A stretch of DNA of 7,603 nucleotides. Source: Desulfocapsa sp. (lineage in GTDB: Bacteria; Desulfobacterota; Desulfobulbia; Desulfobulbales; Desulfocapsaceae). Positions 1-5,083 of this stretch are shown one piece after another. Within the stretch, counting starts at the first letter, position 1. The number at the start of each line of letters is the position of its first letter. The DNA lies in the NCBI GenBank assembly GCA_020717935.1, contig DYDK01000081.1:1-7603 (forward strand). Direction: 5' to 3'. The notes beneath the pieces were generated by a model that was given only the letters and a program-made list of their open reading frames with translations, was not told the DNA's origin and searched no databases. Made by a program: the position numbers and the translations under genes.

Positions 1-220
1 GGTGGATCTGTTTTATGCAATCACAAATTGCCATGGCTGGATCAAGTCTACCAAGACTGAAGTTACGGTACGACTTGAACCGCTGCAACAACCAAGGCGC
101 AGATGTGCACAAGAGCTGCTTTGTCGCAAATTGACAAATCTCGGAGCACGCACTCCAGCCGGAAAATGGCTAGTCGTTGAGGTCGGCGAAGAGCCAATAA
201 CAAATGTCCAAAAAAAATGA
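1..220 (+). CDS. 3' fragment of a transposase-like ORF, continuing upstream of the window
   Basis: An open frame enters from the left edge and ends at a TGA at 218-220. The GTG at 2 is only the first possible start in the window, and nothing resembling a ribosome binding site can be seen, so I treat the ORF as 5'-truncated by the window edge. The visible 72 residues include a Leu/Arg/Gln-rich stretch (RLEPLQQPRRR, residues 25-35) and then LGARTPAGKWLVVEVGE (47-63). From memory this resembles the C-terminal tail of a family annotated as putative transposases in deltaproteobacteria, but no catalytic motif lies inside the fragment. Its location beside a restriction-modification operon and an IS remnant fits a mobile origin. 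It is convergent with the endonuclease gene, with about 130 bp between their stops. An unrelated hypothetical protein is the alternative. Confidence 0.4.
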   Translation, partial: VDLFYAITNCHGWIKSTKTEVTVRLEPLQQPRRRCAQELLCRKLTNLGARTPAGKWLVVEVGEEPITNVQKK

Positions 221-353
221 CGCTTTTGGCATGTTGTTTACGAGGTCTGTGGTTAAGTGTTTTTTCTGGGTTGTTAAACTCGGGTTGGGTCTCGCTTTTT
301 ATTTTTTCGTTCTTTGGCAACGGGATAAACTCAACAAGGAATGTAAGGTTATG

Positions 354-1142
354 CTATCCGAAAATGACTGTTGATTTTTCGTATAGATATGGCAAGCAGT
401 TTTGCCTCATACGGAATTTACTGCCGTGGTTGTGTCCTGTTCTTGCGTCAAAATCCACAAGGATGTTTCCGTTTTCAATTTGGTCTAATAAGCCTTCAAA
501 GCTGATTTTTTGCAACATCATCAGTTTTTTATACTGGTAAAATTCTGCGCCATTTTCTTTTTTTACATCTGCTTGTATGTAAAAACAGTTTAGTAGTTTG
601 GTCCCCGCCTTGCTTGCGAGATCATCGAATCCCCAGTATGGCTGAGGTTCAAGCTCGTTTAGACCAGCACGACGCCTGACCGCATTTAGCCATTCAGCAT
701 GTTTTTCGGCTACTTTTGTATGGTCAAAAGAAATCAATACCTTTTTGCCGATTCGATCAATTTGGACCATAAAGCCTCTGTCACTTGGTGTTAAACCATG
801 AATTGTTTGTCTGAAACTCATTTCTGTTTCAGGGTATTTTCCACCAGCTTCTTGATGTTGCCAGCCGTATTTGGGTAGGAAAATTTGCGGCACAAATTTG
901 ATGGCTCTGGGTGACGGTTCAATATGGAATAATGTGGTGAGTGATGTTGTGTTTATGCGCTGCGATTTAAGTTCCCATTCTGCCGCATTGGGTATCGGTA
1001 AATTGTTCTCTTCTATGCCTAATAAGTCTTCAAGTGTGTTTCCGATGCCCCCATGATTCCCTACTCTGGCGTTAGGTAGCCACCCTTTTTCTGAAATGAT
1101 TTTCAACTCTTGGATCAAGGACTCTTTTGTGTAAAGTTTCAC
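354..1142 (-). CDS. MvaI/BcnI-family type II restriction endonuclease
   Basis: This 262-aa protein resembles the MvaI/BcnI restriction endonuclease family, monomeric PD-(D/E)XK enzymes related in fold to MutH; MvaI cuts CCWGG and BcnI cuts CCSGG. The family block runs over residues 28-62: GNHGGIGNTLEDLLGIEENN, then a PN-x4-E-L-K segment ending in SQR. Candidate active-site residues are E38, E57 and K59, each two positions on from what I recall for MvaI (E36, E55, K57). The MvaI aspartate D50 falls on N52 here, so the canonical PD reads PN. The length matches the family. The start is a GTG at 1142 whose G-T-G-A overlaps the methyltransferase stop by 4 bp, with GGTGG four bases upstream, so translation is probably coupled. 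The exact target cannot be read from the sequence, although a CCNGG-type site is the reasonable guess. Family call is strong; activity is uncertain because of N52. Confidence 0.88.
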   Translation of the reverse strand: MKLYTKESLIQELKIISEKGWLPNARVGNHGGIGNTLEDLLGIEENNLPIPNAAEWELKSQRINTTSLTTLFHIEPSPRAIKFVPQIFLPKYGWQHQEAGGKYPETEMSFRQTIHGLTPSDRGFMVQIDRIGKKVLISFDHTKVAEKHAEWLNAVRRRAGLNELEPQPYWGFDDLASKAGTKLLNCFYIQADVKKENGAEFYQYKKLMMLQKISFEGLLDQIENGNILVDFDARTGHNHGSKFRMRQNCLPYLYEKSTVIFG

Positions 1143-1921
1143 TTGGCCACCATAAATAGGGATTGTGGTCTTGGTCCGGTTACTTCACTTCTGATTGCAT
1201 TTCTGGATAGTCGTTCTTCCGACAGTTTGCAGTAGTCTGGTGAAAGTTCAATACCAATATAATTTCTCTTCAACCCCATAGATACAACGGCGGTTGTTCC
1301 ACTACCTGAGAATGGGTCAAGTATCAATTTTGCATTCGTTGAAGAGATTATGCGTTCAATCAATGCAACTGGAAATGGCGCGGGATGTTCGTTTTTCATT
1401 TCTTGCGTAAATTCCCATACATCGCCGCAGGCGTTTGCCTTTGGCGTTAATTTGAAGTCTGGTTTTACAATCATATAAATCACTTCGTATGTTGGCAGGA
1501 AATATCCTGGATTGAAGTTTAGACCGCCTTTTCTTCGCCAAATGATAATTTGACGAACAGGGAGGCCACTTACAATGTCTTGTCTGTCTTGGAGTAAGCC
1601 AGCTTGCACACGCCACTTGTGATTATAAAAGATAGCTCCGTCATTTTTTATCAATCGAAGCATTTCATTAAGACAGTTTCTTTGCCAGATGGCGTATTCA
1701 TCATGTGGCATATTGTCGTCATAATGGCTGTAGCCGTTTACTAAAGCGGCTCCTGCCCACTTTCCGCCTCTTCCATCCTTCATTCCGTTTCCAGTTGAGT
1801 TTTTCAGGTTATAAGGCGGCGAGGTGACTACCAAGTCAAGGCACTCATCAGGCATTTGCCTCATTACTGTTAAGCTGTCGCCGCAAACTATTTTATTAAT
1901 GTAATCATCAGGGAAAACCAT
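1139..1921 (-). CDS. beta-class DNA methyltransferase (N4-cytosine or N6-adenine) of the RM system
   Basis: This 260-aa protein is a complete N6_N4_Mtase-type enzyme that transfers a methyl group from SAM to an exocyclic amino group in DNA. The catalytic motif IV, TSPPYN, is at residues 33-38 and precedes the SAM-binding motif I, DPFSGSGTT, at 202-210; this order defines the beta class. HPAPFP at 179-184 is the usual segment before motif I. The SPPY form favours N4-cytosine over N6-adenine, and the MvaI and BcnI systems use N4-cytosine methylation, so N4mC within the endonuclease's site is my inference. The ATG at 1921 is supported by GAGGTGA seven bases upstream. Its stop overlaps the endonuclease start by 4 bp. 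The modification gene comes first, so host DNA can be protected before the nuclease appears. No controller (C) protein gene is visible. Its upstream region is occupied by an IS remnant. Confidence 0.93.
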   Translation of the reverse strand: MVFPDDYINKIVCGDSLTVMRQMPDECLDLVVTSPPYNLKNSTGNGMKDGRGGKWAGAALVNGYSHYDDNMPHDEYAIWQRNCLNEMLRLIKNDGAIFYNHKWRVQAGLLQDRQDIVSGLPVRQIIIWRRKGGLNFNPGYFLPTYEVIYMIVKPDFKLTPKANACGDVWEFTQEMKNEHPAPFPVALIERIISSTNAKLILDPFSGSGTTAVVSMGLKRNYIGIELSPDYCKLSEERLSRNAIRSEVTGPRPQSLFMVAK

Positions 1922-1929
1922 TGAGCAAT

Positions 1930-1936
1930 CACCTCA
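1930..1936 (-). promoter_or_regulatory. Shine-Dalgarno site of the methyltransferase
   Basis: On the minus strand GAGGTGA lies seven bases before the ATG at 1921. It is a strong site and fixes the start. It sits between the gene and the end of the IS remnant, so translation signals survived even though the promoter region was replaced. Confidence 0.7.
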
Positions 1937-1950
1937 TATCTTTTTATGAA

Positions 1951-1977
1951 AAGGGGGTAGTCGGTTAGTGCCACCTG
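1951..1977 (+). repeat. left terminal inverted repeat of the IS
   Basis: The 27 bases begin AAGGGGGTAGTCGG and end GCCACCTG. They are the exact reverse complement of 2609-2635. The match stops abruptly on both sides. The outer AA could belong to flanking DNA, in which case the element starts at the G run at 1953. Confidence 0.95.
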
Positions 1978-2138
1978 GGGTAGAGTACCTTGGCAAGTTT
2001 TGGACGAATGGAAGAACCTTGGAAATCATACCCTTAATAAGTATATCCTCATAAATGTCTACAACTTATTTCACTGGTAAAAACATGTGAAATCAATTTA
2101 ATAGCCAATAAAAATTAGCGGAAAAGTTATAGGCATTT

Positions 2139-2477
2139 ATGCACAAACACTTAGTAGCTCGAGACTATCCTAACACATATCGCGGTTTTGTTGAAATGTT
2201 TCCAGATAACGCTGCCTATTTGGCATTCATATCAAAATTACATTGGCTACAAGGATTTGTTTGCCCCGCTTGCAAAACAAATGTAACCCCATGGCCAGCC
2301 AGTCGTGGCCGTTTAGCTTGTCCACTTTGTCGTCGTTTGACAACAGTCAGTGCAGGTACGATCTTCGATAAGACGCGAACGCCACTTACGACACGGTTTG
2401 AAGCGGCTTGACATGTGATTACCGCCAAAAATGGCATGTCTGCCAAGACGATAGAGCGCACTTTAGCCCAGACTTAA
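2139..2477 (+). pseudogene. IS1595-family transposase, N-terminal remnant
   Basis: The intact part is 90 residues from an ATG at 2139. It begins with the family signature DYPNTYRGFVEMFPD (9-23) and contains a CPAC...CPLC zinc ribbon (C42, C45, C61, C64), the N-terminal DNA-binding module of IS1595 transposases. The frame stops at a TGA (2409-2411) where relatives, as I recall them, have TGG for Trp (EAAWHVT). Reading on in the same frame gives HVITAKNGMSAKTIERTL, still family-like, to a TAA at 2475-2477. After that no similarity is visible, and the right inverted repeat arrives only about 130 bp later. The DDE-type catalytic ISXO2-like domain is therefore deleted, and the product cannot transpose the element. 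An isolated zinc-ribbon peptide could still be made. The ribosome binding site is weak. Confidence 0.85.
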
Positions 2478-2608
2478 CAGTCTATACCGCAACGCATTGA
2501 TATTGTACAATAAAATTCATCATGGCACTACAAGTGTTAAATATGGGTTAATACTGACTCTGTCACAGAATTGGATGTAACCAACGGATATAACTGGAAC
2601 TAAAAAGA

Positions 2609-2635
2609 CAGGTGGCACTAACCGACTACCCCCTT
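2609..2635 (-). repeat. right terminal inverted repeat of the IS
   Basis: The 27 bases begin CAGGTGGCACTAACC and end ACCCCCTT. They are a perfect reverse complement of the left repeat at 1951-1977. The outermost TT, like the AA on the left, might be flank rather than element. Confidence 0.95.
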
Positions 2636-2762
2636 AAAAGAATTATTTCGTTTAGTGATGCAGAAATTCCGTACCTGGAAAACGGATCGCAATTTTGTCC
2701 AAGTTATTATTGCTCGATTCCTAACGGAAGCTTGGCTCGGTAATGGCAAGAACTGGACATAA
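2622..2762 (+). pseudogene. 3' tail of an unrecognised gene cut off at the IS right end
   Basis: A plus-strand frame opens inside the right inverted repeat and runs to tandem TAA TAG stops starting at 2760. Outside the IS it reads LKELFRLVMQKFRTWKTDRN and then FVQVIIARFLTEAWLGNG, about 42 residues with plausible protein composition. An intrinsic terminator begins five bases after the first stop, which is the arrangement expected at the true 3' end of a gene. I infer that the IS insertion, with deletion, removed the 5' part. I do not recognise the protein, and no matching 5' part is visible left of the IS, where the methyltransferase runs in the opposite direction. It could be a chance open frame, but the terminator argues against that. 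Confidence 0.4.
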
Positions 2763-2766
2763 TAGT

Positions 2767-2796
2767 AGCGGCAGGGATTGATCTGCTCGCTTTTTT
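2767..2796 (+). terminator. Rho-independent terminator
   Basis: AGCGGCAG at 2767-2774 pairs with CTGC and CGCT (2783-2786, 2788-2791), giving eight base pairs with one bulged T and an 8-base loop. A run of Ts continues to 2796. It immediately follows the tandem stops of the frame ending at 2762 and works only on the plus strand, since there is no T run on the other side. The flanking stretch to 2879 contains no gene I can support. Confidence 0.7.
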
Positions 2797-2879
2797 GCGA
2801 CACTGTTTTTTTTACAGACGATATCCCCCTGGCATTCAGAAAATTCCACAGCCATAGAATTCTCAGAGCACACTCACTT

Positions 2880-3398
2880 CTATTGAATACATCCCGATTC
2901 ATCCTCAGGAGTGATCTCAGTTGGGACAATAATGAGACGATGGCTATCGCCTAGGGTTCTGGTCATGGTCATGAAGCTAGAGGGAAGTGGTAGCTCGCGT
3001 CTTTCAATCAACAGGCCAATGGCTGCAGCCTGGCTCAGAAGTCTGCCGCTTTCTTTATTTTCCTGATGATCACATAGAACCTGCATCCGTAAGGCATCAG
3101 TGAGGGGAACCGCCAACTCCGGAAGCTCTTGGGCTATACCAAGGAGTGCCTGTTCAATATCAGCACGGTGGTGCTGGCAAAACTCCTGAAAAAGGGGTTC
3201 TTCGTTTATAGAACCAAAGAGTTCATTGGTAATGGCACCGGCCAGCATGGCCACCTTTGTTTCTTGAGAGTGCGGATATTTTCTGGCCAGCAGGGTTCGC
3301 AGTTCCTTGAATACCACCATCTGCACCACGCAAATCCCTTCCCGTAAGGCCGGTATCAAGCGGGATACGGTTTTTTGTTGCTTCTCAGTGTTCTTCAT
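2880..3398 (-). CDS. conserved-looking hypothetical protein, 172 aa, downstream of nagZ
   Basis: I do not recognise this protein. It is 172 residues long, rich in Leu, Glu and Gln, predicted by eye to be mostly helical, with no signal peptide or membrane segment, so probably cytoplasmic. Notable stretches are a basic N-terminus (MKNTEKQQK), a helix-like segment VVFKELRTLLARKYPHSQET around 28-47, and isolated cysteines at 23, 74, 109 and 170 that form no CxxC pair. The ATG at 3398 lies 14 bp inside the end of nagZ. GGAGGAGAG sits 13 bases upstream, a little far, so initiation is probably helped by coupling to nagZ translation. It is the last gene of the leftward operon; no clear terminator follows it on this strand. 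Composition matches nagZ, so it belongs to the core block rather than the accessory DNA. Confidence 0.75.
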   Translation of the reverse strand: MKNTEKQQKTVSRLIPALREGICVVQMVVFKELRTLLARKYPHSQETKVAMLAGAITNELFGSINEEPLFQEFCQHHRADIEQALLGIAQELPELAVPLTDALRMQVLCDHQENKESGRLLSQAAAIGLLIERRELPLPSSFMTMTRTLGDSHRLIIVPTEITPEDESGCIQ

Positions 3399-4446
3399 AT
3401 TCTAGTGTCTGCTCTCCTCCCATCTTCTTTTTGAATATCTGCACCCGCATCCATGACTCGTGAATCCGTTCTTCCGTGAGCTTTCCTGTCCGTATTGCCT
3501 GTATAATGGCGGGGATAATCCGAGTCAGTACCAGCGGGTCATACACAAGATTGTTGCCGATGACCAGCAGGTCAACACCAGCGGCAAGAGCCAGACAGGC
3601 GGCCTCTTCTATGCCGTGCTGATCAGTTATAGCCCGCATCTGCATGTCATCCGAGATAATCACACCTGAGAAACCCAGCTCTTGTCGGAGGAGATGGCTG
3701 ATAATAGAAGGTGAAAGGGTGGCTGGATGGCAGGGATCCAAGCCTTTATGGAAAAGATGACCGGTCATGATGGCATCGGCCAGCCCGGCGGCAATGATCG
3801 TTTTATAAGGGGCAAGTTCGTTCGTTGTCCAGGTGCTGCTGATATCGGTAAATCCCAGATGGGAATCGGCGTGTGAGCTGCCATGACCTGGAAAGTGTTT
3901 GAGACAACTGAGCACGCACCGGCTGCGGTGGGCCCTGATCCAGACACTTGCATGGATGCTGACGATATCAGCAAGGGGCGAAAAACTGCGCCCCAGTCTG
4001 CCGATAACCGGATTATCAGAAAAGGAATCAACATCCACCACCGGTGCCAGATTGAAATTGATCCCTAAGGCCTGCAAGGTGTCGGCAGTGGTCAAGGCGT
4101 GGATGGCGGTCAAGGTGATATCATCTTTCTGACCGAGTTCAGCGGCGCTGGTTGTTGCTGGAAATCCCGATTCGGACTTGAGTCTGCGGACTTTTCCACC
4201 TTCCTGATCAATCGCGATCAGCAAAGGGGTGTGGGCGAATTTCTGCAAGGAGCTGGTGAGGGCCTTGACCTGTCCGGCGGAGCGGATATTGTTCAACTCC
4301 TCTTTTCTGGTCAGGGAGCGATCAAAGAGGATAACTCCGCCCAGATTCCGCTGCCTGATATCGGCCACTACCGGATGAGTCGGGCTGATCCTTTCTCCCT
4401 GAAACCCAAGGAGAAAAAGTTGACCAATTTTTTGTTCAATATCCAT
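3385..4446 (-). CDS. nagZ: beta-N-acetylhexosaminidase NagZ (glycoside hydrolase family 3)
   Basis: The 353-aa protein is a single-domain GH3 enzyme of normal NagZ length. In Gram-negative bacteria NagZ acts in the cytoplasm, removing GlcNAc from GlcNAc-1,6-anhydroMurNAc peptides imported during peptidoglycan recycling; its products can influence AmpC beta-lactamase induction where that circuit exists. Visible motifs are IDQEGG at 79-84, the NagZ signature KHFPGHG at 183-189 followed by D194-S195-H196 (the Asp-His dyad used as acid/base), and ISDDM at 264-268, whose first Asp (D266) is the expected nucleophile. There is no signal peptide, consistent with a cytoplasmic location. The ATG at 4446 follows an in-frame TAA six bases upstream, so no in-frame start exists just above it. 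The Shine-Dalgarno match is poor. The gene overlaps the downstream hypothetical gene by 14 bp and follows the 131-aa gene after 55 bp. Confidence 0.93.
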   Translation of the reverse strand: MDIEQKIGQLFLLGFQGERISPTHPVVADIRQRNLGGVILFDRSLTRKEELNNIRSAGQVKALTSSLQKFAHTPLLIAIDQEGGKVRRLKSESGFPATTSAAELGQKDDITLTAIHALTTADTLQALGINFNLAPVVDVDSFSDNPVIGRLGRSFSPLADIVSIHASVWIRAHRSRCVLSCLKHFPGHGSSHADSHLGFTDISSTWTTNELAPYKTIIAAGLADAIMTGHLFHKGLDPCHPATLSPSIISHLLRQELGFSGVIISDDMQMRAITDQHGIEEAACLALAAGVDLLVIGNNLVYDPLVLTRIIPAIIQAIRTGKLTEERIHESWMRVQIFKKKMGGEQTLEYEEH

Positions 4447-4501
4447 ATCTTAAATGTGGCGCCATGACATCACCCAATAGTAATCGCGTGAGCGCTACGG
4501 T

Positions 4502-4897
4502 TTATCCTTCAAGGTGGATGGTCAAAGGGATGACATGCATTGATTTTTGTCGTTGCTCGGTGCCCCCCAACGACCATTTTCCACAACGGGCCTGGCCCGC
4601 CAGCAGGCCGTCCACGGATTCAACGATACCGCTCACATTGATGACCGGATGTCGCGAGAAAACCTGGGGCAAACCGTGGGTCAGGCTGCATACCAGACAG
4701 CGGCCCGGGCGTTCGTGCAAACACAGGTCAAGGACGATGCGTTTGCCATCGGTGCCATTGTAGGCCAGTTCAATATCATAGGCCCCTTCGCTGGCATCGC
4801 CAAAGAGGGCGTCAAAAAAATCATTGGCTCGTTCTTTGGGGAAGAGTTGCTGCAGGATTTCAGGGGTAAACAGGGCATCAATTTTTTTGGCATCCAT
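4502..4897 (-). CDS. small conserved deltaproteobacterial protein with a CxxC motif, 131 aa
   Basis: The function is unknown. The sequence resembles a protein I associate with Desulfobacterota genomes, sometimes given the misleading name pancreas/duodenum homeobox protein 1; I would not use that name. Recognisable parts are IDALFTPEILQQLFPKERAN near the N-terminus, GAYDIEL at 38-44, and the core HERPGRCLVCSLTHGLPQVF at 61-80 followed by SRHPVIN. The core carries a CxxC pair (C67, C70), with C105 further on, which could bind metal or act in redox chemistry; that is inference. No signal peptide or membrane segment is present. The ATG at 4897 has GGAAAG four bases upstream. It is the first gene of the leftward operon with nagZ, under the promoter at 5031-5058, with a leader of about 125 nt. 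Confidence 0.82.
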   Translation of the reverse strand: MDAKKIDALFTPEILQQLFPKERANDFFDALFGDASEGAYDIELAYNGTDGKRIVLDLCLHERPGRCLVCSLTHGLPQVFSRHPVINVSGIVESVDGLLAGQARCGKWSLGGTEQRQKSMHVIPLTIHLEG

Positions 4898-5030
4898 TTT
4901 TCTTTCCGTAATGATAACAGATTGTTAAAATACTACAAAGGGAATGAATCTTCTCGCGATAGATAAGTGGCAGGAAGGTATCACGACAGACGCGTCAGAC
5001 GACGGTTGCCTCTCACTTAAAATGGCCTCT

Positions 5031-5058
5031 ACTATAAACAACGAGCAGGCCTTGTCAA
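5031..5058 (-). promoter_or_regulatory. sigma70-type promoter for the 131-aa gene, nagZ and hypothetical operon
   Basis: On the minus strand TTGACA (5053-5058) is followed after 16 bp by TATAGT (5031-5036): a perfect -35 and a five-of-six -10. Transcription would start near 5024, leaving an untranslated leader of about 125 nt before the ATG at 4897. The same bases read on the plus strand contain TATAAA (5033-5038), which could be a -10 for the helicase gene, but no convincing -35 lies at the right distance from it. Confidence 0.72.
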
Positions 5059-5083
5059 CCGCCATTGCGGGGCGGGTGCCATT

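Larger units (their letters stand above)
1951..2635 (+). mobile_element. decayed IS1595-family insertion sequence, 685 bp
   Basis: The element is bounded by perfect 27-bp inverted repeats and contains a truncated IS1595-type transposase on the plus strand. From general knowledge, intact family members are near 1 kb and encode about 300 residues, so roughly a third of the element and the whole catalytic domain are missing. The ends are perfect while the coding part has a stop and a deletion, so it could still be moved in trans by a related transposase, like a MITE. No 8-bp target duplication is evident: TATGAAAA on the left does not match TTAAAAGA on the right. The stretch 1978-2138 between the left repeat and the ORF is AT-rich and shows no other gene. 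Confidence 0.85.

Noticed and set aside
217..540. 107-codon plus-strand open frame
   Set aside because: It covers the intergenic gap and the antisense of the endonuclease 3' end. The translation is Phe/Leu/Ser-rich without recognisable motifs.
2783..2815. Minus-strand terminator for the 172-aa gene formed by the A- and T-rich repeats
   Set aside because: On the minus strand these are A runs with 4-bp stems and no U tract. The hairpin there is functional only for plus-strand transcripts.
2618..2929. 103-codon minus-strand open frame
   Set aside because: It begins inside the 172-aa gene and runs through the terminator and into the IS repeat. Its composition is not protein-like and it is opposite a better-supported plus-strand tail.
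4547..4966. 139-codon plus-strand open frame opposite the 131-aa gene
   Set aside because: The minus-strand frame carries the conserved protein and fits the operon and promoter, so this is its shadow.
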